From assembly GCF_005869875.1 (NCBI RefSeq), contig NZ_VAWG01000008.1, positions 1 to 64,000 on the forward strand: DNA of 64,000 nt, in the 5' to 3' direction. Shown here piece by piece: positions 1 through 9,038 of the stretch. The stretch is from Paenibacillus pinistramenti. GTDB lineage: Bacteria > Bacillota > Bacilli > Paenibacillales > Paenibacillaceae. Every line of letters starts with the position of its first letter. Position 1 is the first letter of the stretch. The notes beneath the pieces are model-generated. The model saw only the letters and a program-made list of their open reading frames with translations, was not told where the DNA came from and made no database searches. Position numbers and translations under genes: made by a program.

Positions 1-2090
1 CGCGCCCCGGCCGTGCCTGCCGCCGCACCGGCTGCGCCAAATGCGGCGAGCAGGAAGCGCGACACGTCCGCCTTCTTGCCCCGGTAGCGTGCGGGGGAGC
101 TGACGATCAGCTCCTCCCTGGCCCGGGTGACGGCGACGTAAGCCAGGCGGCGCTCCTCTTCGAGCGCCGCTTCGCCTTTCAGCTCGGCGGACAGCCCCGG
201 ATGAATATCCTTCATCCGGTCCGCATCCAGCGCCGAGGCGTGGGGCAGGCTGCCTTCGGATGCCCCGATCAGATAGACAACGGGGAATTCGAGCCCTTTG
301 GAGCGGTGGATCGTCATCAGGGCCACCCGGTTCCCCTGATCCTCCAGCCTGCGCGTGCGTCCTTCCTCATTCTTCGCGACAACCTCGTCTACGAAGTCCA
401 GAAACTCCGGAATGCCGGTGAACCGCTCGGCAGAGGTCTCAAGCTCGTCCAGCAGCTCCTTCAGCATTTCCCTGTGCTGGGTGGCCTCCTGGCGTTCGTC
501 CGTTTCGAGATAACTGTTGTAGAAGCGGCTGCGGATCTGGCGGATCGCCTCGACCGGCGTCAGGCTGCGGAGGGAGCGGATGAGCTCTATCCGGTCATTA
601 ACTTTTTCAATCTGGAAGTCCTTCAGCCCCGGCAAAGTCCGCAAATGCACCATCGGTCCTTTCTTGGCGCGCTGCTTCTCCTGCTCCATAATGTGGGCCA
701 TTCCCAGATTCCGGTTAATATATAATGTTGGCAAAATACTCTCAATCGCCTGGAAATCCCGGCGGTTCAGCGACAGACGCAGGTAAGCCAGCACGGGGAG
801 AACCACCCGCTGCTGGTACAGCAGCTGTCCGTCGCCGTAGTCAATATGCGGGATGCCGCGCATGACGAGCTGCTCGAGAATCGCCCGGTTGTTGCTGGCC
901 GCCCGGTACAGGATGGCGTAGTCGCCGTAGCTTCTGCTGCCGGCTGTGACCTCATGCTCGATCCGGTTCAGCAGAAACTCCGCTTCCTTATCGGTGGTAT
1001 ACGGCCTTAAGTAGAGCGGCTTCACGGTGCTCGTCAGCCTGGCGGCCTTCAGCGTTTTGGGACGCCGCTCCACATTATGGCGGATAATGCCGTTGCCGAG
1101 GCCGACAATAGCCGGGCAGGAGCGGTAGTTGATGTCGAGCGTGATGACGACAGCGCCCGGATACTGCTTGTCGAATTTCAGAATAAATTCGCTCCTCGCG
1201 CCGTTGAAGGAATAAATCGTCTGGTCGTCATCGCCGACGGCCATCAGATTGTTCGCGGGAGCCGCGATCAGGCGCACCAGCTCGTATTGAAGGAGATTTG
1301 TATCCTGAAATTCGTCTACCATGATGTAGCGGAACCGTTCCCGCAGCCAGCGCAGACTGCGGGGGTCGTCCCTCAGCATATCGTAGGAACGGACCAGGAC
1401 ATCATCGAAATCCATCAGCTGCTGCTCGGCCTTGACGGCTTCATACCTTTGAAAAATCCGCTTCAGCTCGCGTTCGGTTTCGCTGTTCTCCGGGAGATCT
1501 TCTACCTTCGTGAGGTTCATCTTGGCCGCCGACAGCAGCGCCAGCAGCGTCTCCGGCTCGTAGGCGTCCTGCGGCAGGTTCAGCCCGCGCATGATCTGCT
1601 TCAGCATGATGTGCTGCCGGGTTGTATCCGCCAGCAGGGTGGAAGCGGCGCCGCGGCTGTACAGAAAGCGCAGGAAGAAGGCGTGAAACGTCCGGGCGGT
1701 CAGTGCTTTGACATGGTGGTCAGACAGTCCGGGGAGTCCGGCGATCCGCTCGCGCATTTCCGCTGCGGCCTTGCTCGAGAAGGTAAGCAGCAAAATGCTT
1801 GCCGGCGCTGCGCCCCGCACGCCGATCAAATAACCGGTGCGGCAGATCAGCACCGAGGTCTTGCCCGAGCCGGCGCCGGCCAGCGTCAGCGCAGGGCCGC
1901 CGCCATGGCGGACGGCGCGGATCTGCGCCCGGTTCAGCAGGATGCCGCTGTCCTCCAGCCTGCGGAAATACCAGGCATCCGGCTCGGCATCTTTAACGAG
2001 CTCGCGGCTGGTCTCAGCCGCGGCGCGCGGGGCGGGAGGCGCTTGACCTTCGGCCCCGTCGGGTCTATGTTGGAATAAATAGGGTTCCAT
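1..2090 (-). CDS. UvrD/PcrA-like superfamily 1 DNA helicase (C-terminus beyond window)
   Basis: This is an ATP-dependent 3'-5' DNA helicase of the UvrD/PcrA/Rep class, expected in DNA repair or replication-conflict resolution. Reading from ATG at 2090, the frame is open to the window edge (696 codons), so the C-terminus is missing. Visible motifs in order are the Walker A motif AGAGSGKTS (residues about 71-79), the Walker B/DExx motif VDEFQDTN, the motif III-like GDDDQTIYSFNGAR, and VAVTRARE (motif VI) near the edge. About 40 residues precede the usual helicase start. An AAGGTGA ribosome site lies just upstream of ATG 2090. The long + strand frames over the same DNA are shadows. The exact paralogue (PcrA, UvrD or a solo helicase) cannot be fixed from this fragment. 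Confidence 0.93.
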   Translation of the reverse strand, partial: MEPYLFQHRPDGAEGQAPPAPRAAAETSRELVKDAEPDAWYFRRLEDSGILLNRAQIRAVRHGGGPALTLAGAGSGKTSVLICRTGYLIGVRGAAPASILLLTFSSKAAAEMRERIAGLPGLSDHHVKALTARTFHAFFLRFLYSRGAASTLLADTTRQHIMLKQIMRGLNLPQDAYEPETLLALLSAAKMNLTKVEDLPENSETERELKRIFQRYEAVKAEQQLMDFDDVLVRSYDMLRDDPRSLRWLRERFRYIMVDEFQDTNLLQYELVRLIAAPANNLMAVGDDDQTIYSFNGARSEFILKFDKQYPGAVVITLDINYRSCPAIVGLGNGIIRHNVERRPKTLKAARLTSTVKPLYLRPYTTDKEAEFLLNRIEHEVTAGSRSYGDYAILYRAASNNRAILEQLVMRGIPHIDYGDGQLLYQQRVVLPVLAYLRLSLNRRDFQAIESILPTLYINRNLGMAHIMEQEKQRAKKGPMVHLRTLPGLKDFQIEKVNDRIELIRSLRSLTPVEAIRQIRSRFYNSYLETDERQEATQHREMLKELLDELETSAERFTGIPEFLDFVDEVVAKNEEGRTRRLEDQGNRVALMTIHRSKGLEFPVVYLIGASEGSLPHASALDADRMKDIHPGLSAELKGEAALEEERRLAYVAVTRAREELIVSSPARYRGKKADVSRFLLAAFGAAGAAAGTAGA

Positions 2091-2250
2091 ATGATAATCA
2101 CCTTGCTTTTTTCTTGGAGGCTATCCTTTTGTTGTCAGGCCGTCCTTGGACAGGCGCATTATCTAAATATATCACATTCCAGGGCCTTGAAGACTGATAA
2201 GAGGAGAAGCTTTAAGGGAAAGCTATGCCGGACGCGCGGAATCTGTGTTC

Positions 2251-2279
2251 ATATAGACTGAACTTTTGAATGATCATTT
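2251..2279 (+). repeat. Solo copy of a 29-bp motif also found at 32883-32911
   Basis: The motif begins ATATAGACTGAAC and matches the left end of the mini-element at 32881-33071 at 26 of 29 positions. It ends 18 bases before the acetyltransferase start. Within it lies the near-palindrome TGAATGATCATTTA, which resembles operators of TetR-family repressors. It may be a solo end of a mobile element or a shared regulatory site; the sequence does not decide. Confidence 0.45.
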
Positions 2280-2297
2280 AACGAAAGGGTTGGGAAC

Positions 2298-2576
2298 ATG
2301 AGGGAAATGGTGAATACAGGCTATGGCTTTGAACTGCAGGAAGATGGGACAATGGTGGCGGAAATTACCTATCAGAAACAAGGCGGCGTGCTGATCGCGG
2401 ACCATACCTTTGTATCGGAAGAGCTTCGCGGCCAGAAAATTGCCGAGCAGCTGCTTGAGGAGCTGGCCGGCTATGCCCGGGAAAATGGCTATAAGATCGT
2501 GCCGCAGTGCTCCTATGTGCAGACGATGTTTAAGCGCCATGACAAATACGCGGACGTGTGGAAGCGGGAGATGTAG
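2298..2576 (+). CDS. Small GNAT-type N-acetyltransferase (YjdJ-like)
   Basis: This 92-residue protein resembles the short, single-domain GCN5-related acetyltransferases of the YjdJ type. These keep only the acetyl-CoA-binding core. The pattern ADHTFVSEELRGQKIAEQLL followed by a conserved helix and PQCSYVQTMFKRH is typical of that family. The substrate is unknown. The start ATG follows a GAAAGGG ribosome site. The gene stands alone between the divergent helicase gene and aguA. A TGAATGATCATTTA palindrome just upstream could be an operator. Confidence 0.8.
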   Translation: MREMVNTGYGFELQEDGTMVAEITYQKQGGVLIADHTFVSEELRGQKIAEQLLEELAGYARENGYKIVPQCSYVQTMFKRHDKYADVWKREM

Positions 2577-2585
2577 GCCGAACAG

Positions 2586-2620
2586 GCAGAATAAGCTGAA
2601 TTAGCAGAATAAGCGGAATA
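2586..2620 (+). repeat. Short tandem repeat after the acetyltransferase stop
   Basis: Two near-identical units of about 17 bp based on GCAGAATAAGC(T/G)GAAT lie 10 bases after the stop codon. No coding sense was found. It is one of several such tracts in this window that sit between a stop codon and the next gene. Confidence 0.6.
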
Positions 2621-2760
2621 GGCGCAAAAAATGAGCCCCCTGACCCTTAAGCTCCAGGGCAAAAATTTCATCCTGCTCACGCATTGAGGCAGGGGGAATT
2701 ATATTGTATGATGTAGCTTGGACTTTCACCCAAAATTTTAATTAAAGTGAGTTGACATAG

Positions 2761-3789
2761 ATGAACCCTAGATCGGCGAATTATGCCATGCCCCCTGAAT
2801 GGGCCGCACACGAACGTACTTTTATCTCCTGGCCGGTGCAGGACTCGATGGTCTATCCGGACCAGTACGAGGACGTAAGCCGGGGCTATCAGGAGCTGAT
2901 TCAGGCCATTGCCGAGTTTGAACCGGTTGGCGTGCTTGTGAATCCGGAGGAAGCGGCTCGTGTCAGAGGTCTGTTTCATCAGGAAAATATCGAGATCCTG
3001 CCGGTTGAGCACAGCGATGCCTGGCTCCGTGACAACGGGCCTACCTTCCTGCTGAATGCGGCGGGCGAACGCGCGGGCATTAACTGGAACTTCAACGCCT
3101 GGGGCGAGAAGTACAAACCGTACGACCTCGATAATCAGGTGGCAGGGCAGCTGCTCAGCCGCTATGGCATTAAGCAGTTTGATGCGCCGATCACGATGGA
3201 AGGCGGCTCTTTCCATGTCGATGGGGAAGGTACGCTGATCACCACAGAAGAGTGCCTGCTGAATGAGAACCGCAACCCGCACCTGAGCCGGGAGGAAATC
3301 GAGCAGGTACTCAAGGATTACTTGCATGTAGATCAAATCATTTGGCTGAAGCGCGGCCTCAGCGGCGACGAAACCGACGGGCATGTTGACAATGTTGCCT
3401 GCTTCGCGGCGCCGGGGATGGTCATTCTGCAGGTCTGTGACGATCCTTCCGACGAGAATTATGAGATTACCCAGGAGAACCTTGCGATTCTGGAAGCGGC
3501 AGCAGACGCGAAAGGTCGGAAGATCGAGGTGATCCGCATTCAGCAGCCGCCGGCCGCCCATTTCGGCGATTCCAGGCTGACGCTGAGTTACCTGAACTTC
3601 TATTTCGTCAACGGCGGCATCATTCTGCCGGTGTTCGGCGGCGCTGCCGAAGAGACCGACCGCCTGGCGCAGGAAGTACTGGAGCGCACGTTCCCGGACC
3701 GCAGAGTCCGCACGGTTAACGGAATGGCCGTCATTCGCGAAGGCGGCAATGTACACTGCACGACGCAGCAGATGCCCGCGGGCAAATAA
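2761..3789 (+). CDS. aguA: Agmatine deiminase
   Basis: The enzyme hydrolyses agmatine to N-carbamoylputrescine and ammonia, the first step from agmatine to putrescine. The 342-residue length and the motifs fit the family: HSDAWLRDNGPTF, MEGGSFHVDG, DETDGHVDN and the C-terminal GGNVHCTTQQ. The last contains the nucleophilic cysteine (C333). The N-terminal PPEWAAHERTFISWP is also typical. The ribosome site is weak (AAAGTGAG, about 13 bases upstream of ATG). aguB follows after 44 bases, so the two form a biosynthetic pair. No arginine decarboxylase or agmatine antiporter is nearby. Confidence 0.96.
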   Translation: MNPRSANYAMPPEWAAHERTFISWPVQDSMVYPDQYEDVSRGYQELIQAIAEFEPVGVLVNPEEAARVRGLFHQENIEILPVEHSDAWLRDNGPTFLLNAAGERAGINWNFNAWGEKYKPYDLDNQVAGQLLSRYGIKQFDAPITMEGGSFHVDGEGTLITTEECLLNENRNPHLSREEIEQVLKDYLHVDQIIWLKRGLSGDETDGHVDNVACFAAPGMVILQVCDDPSDENYEITQENLAILEAAADAKGRKIEVIRIQQPPAAHFGDSRLTLSYLNFYFVNGGIILPVFGGAAEETDRLAQEVLERTFPDRRVRTVNGMAVIREGGNVHCTTQQMPAGK

Positions 3790-3833
3790 ATAGACAACCA
3801 GCAGGCTTAATCACGAGAGGGAGGGGAAACCTT

Positions 3834-4709
3834 TTGAGAAATGTAAAAGTAGCAGCCACTCAAATGAGCTGTTCCTGGGATATCGAAGAGAATATCGCCA
3901 AAGCGGACCGTCTGGTCCGTGAAGCGGCCAAGCAGGGCGCGCAGATTATTTTGCTGCAGGAGTTATTTGAGACGCCTTATTTCTGCCAGAAGGAGAAAGC
4001 GGATTATTATCCGTATGCCACCGAGCAGGAGCACAACAAGGCGATTAATCATTTTAGAGCTGTAGCCAAAGAGCTTGAAGTGGTGCTGCCGATCAGCTTC
4101 TATGAGAAGAAGAACAACGCCCGCTACAACTCCATCGCGGTCATTGACGCGAACGGGGAAGTGCTGGGCCGCTACCGTAAGAGCCATATTCCGGATGGAC
4201 CGGGCTATGAAGAAAAATTTTACTTTAATCCGGGCGACACCGGCTTTAAAGTCTGGAGCACCCGCTACGGCAAAATCGGCGTCGGCATCTGCTGGGACCA
4301 GTGGTATCCGGAAGCCGCGCGCTGCATGGCGCTGATGGGCGCCGAGATTCTGTTCTACCCGACAGCGATCGGTTCGGAACCGCAGGACGGCTCCATTGAC
4401 TCCAAGGATCACTGGCAGGCCTGCATGCTCGGCCACGCCGCTTCCAACCTCGTGCCGGTCGTAGCTTCGAACCGGATTGGAACCGAGACCGATGAGGATT
4501 CCAGCGTCACCTTCTACGGTTCTTCCTTTATCGCCGGTCCTACCGGCAGCAAGGTGGCTGAAGCAGGCCGGACCGAAGAAACGGTGCTGGTGGCTGAATT
4601 TGACCTCGATAAGCTGGAGTCGCAGCGGATCGAGTGGGGCATTTTCCGCGACCGCCGTCCCGACCTGTACAAGGTTATTACCTCCTATGACGGAGAGCAG
4701 CTGGTTTAA
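3834..4709 (+). CDS. aguB: N-carbamoylputrescine amidase
   Basis: This nitrilase-superfamily enzyme converts N-carbamoylputrescine to putrescine, CO2 and ammonia and completes the agmatine route begun by aguA. The catalytic triad is visible as E43 (LLQELFETPYF), K116 (GRYRKSHIPDG) and C153 (GVGICWDQWYPE). The 291-residue length is normal. The start is TTG at 3834, chosen because GAGGGAGGGG lies just upstream and translation then begins RNVKVAATQM, as in homologues. It is co-directional with aguA (44-base gap) and ends before a strong terminator. Confidence 0.96.
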   Translation: MRNVKVAATQMSCSWDIEENIAKADRLVREAAKQGAQIILLQELFETPYFCQKEKADYYPYATEQEHNKAINHFRAVAKELEVVLPISFYEKKNNARYNSIAVIDANGEVLGRYRKSHIPDGPGYEEKFYFNPGDTGFKVWSTRYGKIGVGICWDQWYPEAARCMALMGAEILFYPTAIGSEPQDGSIDSKDHWQACMLGHAASNLVPVVASNRIGTETDEDSSVTFYGSSFIAGPTGSKVAEAGRTEETVLVAEFDLDKLESQRIEWGIFRDRRPDLYKVITSYDGEQLV

Positions 4710-4720
4710 TTCCTATAATT

Positions 4721-4755
4721 ACATGACATTAGCATGACTATGACATGAGCATGAC
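4721..4755 (+). repeat. Degenerate CATGAC tandem repeat
   Basis: Imperfect repeats of (G)CATGAC lie between the aguB stop and its terminator. A longer tract with a related GCATGACTT unit occurs at 60831-60956. Confidence 0.5.
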
Positions 4756-4758
4756 GCA

Positions 4759-4789
4759 GCGTCCACCCTTTGCGGGTGGGCGTTTTTTT
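4759..4789 (+). terminator. Rho-independent terminator after aguB
   Basis: A 10-pair stem (GCGTCCACCC against GGGTGGGCGT) with a 5-base loop is followed by a run of T. Confidence 0.9.
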
Positions 4790-4928
4790 GTGTACGGAGC
4801 CTCCTCCCCCGCAGCAAAAGTCTAGTTGCGGACAAGCGAGGGACGGCAGGCTGCCGGCGTGCGGTGAATAATTCGCGCCTTTCCATGAAATGTTAATAGG
4901 AGACAAGTGATTGAAGGAGGATGGGGAT

Positions 4929-6611
4929 ATGCTGAATAAATGGCTGAAACAGGTGCTGACTCCCCGGACTCAGGCTGCCGGCCAGAAGGCCGGGACACCA
5001 AGCCAGTCCCTGCCCGTGAACAAGAACCTCCTTGTCTCGATGGAGCTGCTGCGCAGCAAGCTGGGGAGAAGCCCGGATTTCGTCATGAGGGGGTTTACGT
5101 CATCCAAGGGAGACTCGCCTTACCCGGTACTGGCGGTTTGCTACGTTGACGGACTGGTAGACCATATGCAGCTGACGGAGCTTATTGAAGCAGCTGCCCG
5201 GACGGCGGAGAATTCCTTGCAGAATGGGCGGGAGCCAAGCGGAGGAGAGCCGGATGAAGGAGAGCTGGATGAAGGAAAGCCGGACGGCGGAGAATCGGTG
5301 GCTGAACAGCTGGCCCGCAGTCTTCCGTCTGCAGATCTTCAAAAGAAAGCGACCCTGGATGACGTGATCGCATCCGTCCTGTCGGGAAGTGTCGTATTTC
5401 TCGCCGACAATACGTCCTATGCTTTGTCGGTTTCCATACCCGGCGGGCTCCGGCGCAGTGTCGAAGAACCGACTTCGCAGTCCGTGATCCGCGGACCCAA
5501 GGAGGGCTTTACCGAGGAGCTTTCAACCAATATGGCTTTGATCCGCCGCAAGCTCAAGACGCCGGATCTTCGGATGGAGGTCCGTCAGATCGGAACCTAC
5601 ACCCAGACGCGGGTGGCGGTCGCTTACATCCAGGGGATCGCCCAGGACAGCGTCGTCGAGGAGGTTCGCAGACGGATTGATTCCATTAATACGGACAGCA
5701 TTCTGGAGAGCAACTATATTGAAGAGATGATTCAGGATGCACCGCTTTCGCCGTTCCCGACCATCATGAATACTGAACGGCCGGATGCCGTGGCAGCCAG
5801 CCTTCTTGACGGTCAGGTGGCGGTGCTGATCGACGGCACGCCTTTTGCGCTGCTGATGCCGGTGACCTTTTTTAAATTTTTCCAGTCGAGCGAGGACTAC
5901 TACCAGCGTTATGATCTGGCTACTTTCCTGAGAGTGCTGCGCATTATGACCTTTCTGGTGGCGCTGCTGCTCCCTTCCCTGTATATCGCCATTACTACCT
6001 TTCAGCAGGAAATCCTCCCGATGACCATGCTGATTACGCTGGCGGCCCAGCGGGAGGGGACGCCGCTGCCAGCCCTTCTGGAAGCGTTCATTATGGAGCT
6101 TACCTTTGAGGTCATTCGTGAAGCCGGGGTCAGGATGCCGAGGATTATCGGGCCGGCCATTTCCATTGTGGGAGCGCTCGTTATCGGCCAGGCTGCCGTT
6201 CAGGCCGGCCTTGTTTCGGGTACCATGGTCATCGTGGTCTCCTTCACGGCGATTGCGAACTTTGTTATCCCTTCCATTGATATGGCGGCAGCTGTCAGGC
6301 TGATGCGGTTCACGCTGATGATTCTGGCTGGTACTTTGGGGCTGTTCGGCATTTTGGCCGGGATGATCCCGATTATCGTCCATCTGGTCTCTCTGCGTTC
6401 TTTCGGGGTGGACTACTATGCTCCTTACGCGCCCTTTCATAAATCCAATATGAAGGATATGATGATCCGGGTTCCCATATGGGCGATGAAGACCCGTCCT
6501 GACCAGATTGCCGGCAAGAACAGAACGAGACAAGCGCCGTACCAATACCCTCCTGTAGAAGAGACTCTGCTGGGATCGTCCAGTCAGGGCGGACAGGAAG
6601 AGCCGTCATGA
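4929..6611 (+). CDS. Spore germinant receptor A subunit (GerA family, GerKA-like)
   Basis: The A subunit of a Ger-type nutrient germinant receptor sits in the spore inner membrane and is needed to sense germinants. The protein has a large soluble N-terminal part (about residues 1-320) ending at PTIMNTERPDAVAASLLDGQVAVLIDGTPFAL, then a membrane part with several hydrophobic segments and the conserved YYQRYDLATFLRVLRIM region. I chose ATG 4929 (560 residues). An upstream in-frame TTG at 4911 would place the AAGGAGG ribosome site (4914-4920) inside the gene. An acidic repeat of Glu/Gly/Asp/Pro (roughly 5230-5295) interrupts the N-terminal domain. The next gene overlaps by 4 bases, and the order A-C-B matches gerK operons. 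Confidence 0.93.
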   Translation: MLNKWLKQVLTPRTQAAGQKAGTPSQSLPVNKNLLVSMELLRSKLGRSPDFVMRGFTSSKGDSPYPVLAVCYVDGLVDHMQLTELIEAAARTAENSLQNGREPSGGEPDEGELDEGKPDGGESVAEQLARSLPSADLQKKATLDDVIASVLSGSVVFLADNTSYALSVSIPGGLRRSVEEPTSQSVIRGPKEGFTEELSTNMALIRRKLKTPDLRMEVRQIGTYTQTRVAVAYIQGIAQDSVVEEVRRRIDSINTDSILESNYIEEMIQDAPLSPFPTIMNTERPDAVAASLLDGQVAVLIDGTPFALLMPVTFFKFFQSSEDYYQRYDLATFLRVLRIMTFLVALLLPSLYIAITTFQQEILPMTMLITLAAQREGTPLPALLEAFIMELTFEVIREAGVRMPRIIGPAISIVGALVIGQAAVQAGLVSGTMVIVVSFTAIANFVIPSIDMAAAVRLMRFTLMILAGTLGLFGILAGMIPIIVHLVSLRSFGVDYYAPYAPFHKSNMKDMMIRVPIWAMKTRPDQIAGKNRTRQAPYQYPPVEETLLGSSSQGGQEEPS

Positions 6612-7828
6612 AGAGGATCACGCTGCTTCTTCTCGTCATGGCTGTTATGGTATTGTCTGCCGGCTGCGGGAGCCGCAGAGAGCTTAACGAGCTTGGTCTG
6701 GTTATCGCAACGGGGGTAGACGGGAGCAAAGGGAATTACCGGATCACTTCACAGATGATTATTCCTTCCGCTTTGTATTCAGGATCAGGCGGAGCAAGCG
6801 GAACGGGTTCGCAAACGGGGGTCTTTGTATTTACTTCTGAAGGGCATACCGTTAAGGAAGCTTTGGATCGCAGCGTGCTCAAGAACTCCCGCCGGCTCTA
6901 TTTTTCACATAACAACATTTTCGTGATCGGCAAAGAGACGGCGGACGACGGCATTTACGAGCTGATTGACAGCTTCCTGCGGAATTTGGAGGCGCGCGAA
7001 ACGGTCAAGGTCCTGGTTGCCGAATCCAGCGCCAAAGAGATTCTGGAGATGCTGATGCCGCCTGAGAAGCTGCCCGGCAAAGCGCTGGACGACCTTTTGA
7101 ATAAGGAGGAGAAGGTGGAATCGGTATACAAGGCGGTTACCGTGCATGAAATCGCGTATATGCTGAGCTCGGAAGCGAATGCGGTCAGCATTCCTGAAAT
7201 CCGGATGGAAGGCAGTGAGGAGGAGGACTTAAAGACCTCGGAGGCCTTTAAGCGGACCGCTCCGCGGGCTAATCTCATCTTGAGCGGGCTGAGTCTGTTC
7301 CGCGGAGAGAAGCGGGTTGGGAGCCTGAATGAGCAGCAGAGCCTTGGCGTCTCCTGGTTAATGAACCAGGTCAAGCATCAGACCTTGTCTTTTGACGGGA
7401 GCCGGGAGGAAATGTCCTCCTTCGTGATTGATTCAGCGAAGGTAAAGGTAACCCCTGTGAAAGGAGAGGAAGGGTACATTCTTAAAGTCAGGGCTAAGGC
7501 GAACGGAGGATTAAGAGAATCCAATTCGATGGATGACATCACGGATCCGAAGGGAATTAAGCTGATGGAAACTGAAATCGAGCGGGAAATCACGCAAATA
7601 ATCCAGGAAGGCTGGGCGGGTCTGCAGCAGCAGAAGGTTGATGTCCTGGGCCTGGCGGATAAGATCTATCGCAGGAATCCGAAGGAATGGCGGTCTATAC
7701 AGCCCCAGTGGAACGAGCAGTTTGCCAAAATGAAATTGGACATTCAAGTTAAAGTCTCTATTAAGAGAACGGGCTTATTCGGAGAGTCCTTCCGCAAGCT
7801 TCAGAATAAGCTGCATGGCGAGGAGTAA
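6608..7828 (+). CDS. Spore germination lipoprotein C subunit (GerAC/GerKC-like)
   Basis: The Ger(x)C subunit is a lipoprotein that works with the A and B subunits in the germinant receptor. The N-terminus is a lipoprotein signal ending LSAGC, with the modified cysteine near residue 20. It is followed by the family hallmark SRRELNELGLVIATGVD. The 406-residue length is usual. The ATG overlaps the A-subunit stop (ATGA), so translation is coupled. Later regions (LFRGEKRVGSL, IEREITQIIQEGWAGLQQQKVDVLGLADKIYRRNPKEW in part) match the conserved C-terminal domain. Confidence 0.94.
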   Translation: MKRITLLLLVMAVMVLSAGCGSRRELNELGLVIATGVDGSKGNYRITSQMIIPSALYSGSGGASGTGSQTGVFVFTSEGHTVKEALDRSVLKNSRRLYFSHNNIFVIGKETADDGIYELIDSFLRNLEARETVKVLVAESSAKEILEMLMPPEKLPGKALDDLLNKEEKVESVYKAVTVHEIAYMLSSEANAVSIPEIRMEGSEEEDLKTSEAFKRTAPRANLILSGLSLFRGEKRVGSLNEQQSLGVSWLMNQVKHQTLSFDGSREEMSSFVIDSAKVKVTPVKGEEGYILKVRAKANGGLRESNSMDDITDPKGIKLMETEIEREITQIIQEGWAGLQQQKVDVLGLADKIYRRNPKEWRSIQPQWNEQFAKMKLDIQVKVSIKRTGLFGESFRKLQNKLHGEE

Positions 7829-7842
7829 GCGGGGGATGAGGA

Positions 7843-7870
7843 CTTTGAACTTTAAGCTTTAAGCTTTAAT
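7843..7870 (+). repeat. Four 7-bp CTTTAAG repeats
   Basis: CTTTGAA, CTTTAAG, CTTTAAG and CTTTAAT lie head to tail between the C- and B-subunit germination genes. No other function is apparent. Confidence 0.7.
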
Positions 7871-7890
7871 GAGAAACGGGGGCAGGCAAG

Positions 7891-8985
7891 TTGAGTCAGC
7901 AGAAGATCAGGGCATCGGAGCTTGTTGTGAGTCTGATTTTGTTTGAAGTAGGGAGCACGACGCTCTTCCTGCAAGGCGGCGGAGTCAAGCAGAATGCCTG
8001 GATAGCCGTGCTGGGAGCCGGCGCTGCGGGAGCGCTGGTTCTGCTCCTGCACCTCGCTATTCACCGGCGCGATCCCCGTCTGGATTTGTTCCTCTTATTC
8101 CACAGGTATATGGGGCCGTGGGTCGGCACGGTCTTTAACCTGGGCTTTATTGCTTACTTCGCCTACGAAATGTCCAGAAACCTGAGGGATATGGGGGAAC
8201 TGACCATGCTGACCCTGCTGCCCGGCACCCGGATCTGGATTACCGCCCTGATTACGCTTCTGGTGGTTGCCAATACGGTCCGGCATGACTGGAGAGTGAG
8301 CTTCTTGACGGGAATGGCCTTGTTTCCGATTATGGTTGCTTCTTATTTGATCCTGATCCTGATCATTTTCTTATCAGGGCTTATTCATTATGAATTTCTT
8401 CTGCCTGTTCTAGAGAACGGAGTCAACATGGACATGGCTAAAGAAGTGATGAAGCTGGTTTCATTTCCATTTGGGGAAACCGTCGTCTTCCTGGTCTTCT
8501 ATCCTCTCATCCAGCAGCGGAGGTCGGTTGTCCGCAATATCATGATTTCCTACTTTGGGATCGTGCTGTTTCTGGCTTTTATTAACCAGCTCAGTGTTAT
8601 GGTTCTCGGCCCGGTATTGGCGGCCAACACCACGCTTCCTCTGCTGGAGACGGTGCAGCTGGTACAGTTCCCCGGGGTCTTCGAACGGATGGATGCCCTT
8701 TTTACACTAATCCTGTTTATGGGGCTCGGGTTTAAAATGGTTTACTTCTATTCAGGAGCGGTAATCGGGCTTGAACGGGTGACCGGGATCGGATACCGGA
8801 AATGGATCATCCCGCTCGGGGCGCTCATCTTCTGGGCGGCCTTCTGGTCCCCGAACTATACGCATCATATTTGGCTGGGCCGGGAGATCGTCCTGTTTAC
8901 GATATGGCCTGTGTTCCAGATCGTGCTGCCCGCACTGTTATTTACCGTAATGCTCCTCCGCCGGAACAAGATAAAGCCGCATTGA
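7891..8985 (+). CDS. Germinant receptor B subunit permease (GerAB/GerKB-like)
   Basis: This is an amino-acid permease-like integral membrane protein of the spore germination (GerB/APC) family, and probably carries the germinant-binding site. About ten hydrophobic helices span its 364 residues. The first (ELVVSLILFEVGSTTLFLQGG) matches the family start. Translation begins at TTG 7891; the upstream ACGGGGGC is a modest ribosome site. It lies 62 bases after the C subunit and completes a tri-cistronic receptor operon. Confidence 0.93.
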   Translation: MSQQKIRASELVVSLILFEVGSTTLFLQGGGVKQNAWIAVLGAGAAGALVLLLHLAIHRRDPRLDLFLLFHRYMGPWVGTVFNLGFIAYFAYEMSRNLRDMGELTMLTLLPGTRIWITALITLLVVANTVRHDWRVSFLTGMALFPIMVASYLILILIIFLSGLIHYEFLLPVLENGVNMDMAKEVMKLVSFPFGETVVFLVFYPLIQQRRSVVRNIMISYFGIVLFLAFINQLSVMVLGPVLAANTTLPLLETVQLVQFPGVFERMDALFTLILFMGLGFKMVYFYSGAVIGLERVTGIGYRKWIIPLGALIFWAAFWSPNYTHHIWLGREIVLFTIWPVFQIVLPALLFTVMLLRRNKIKPH

Positions 8986-9038
8986 TTGCTGCCCATAAAT
9001 CGTTTACAATTTGAAGTTAAAAAAAGTTGGTGATCGGC

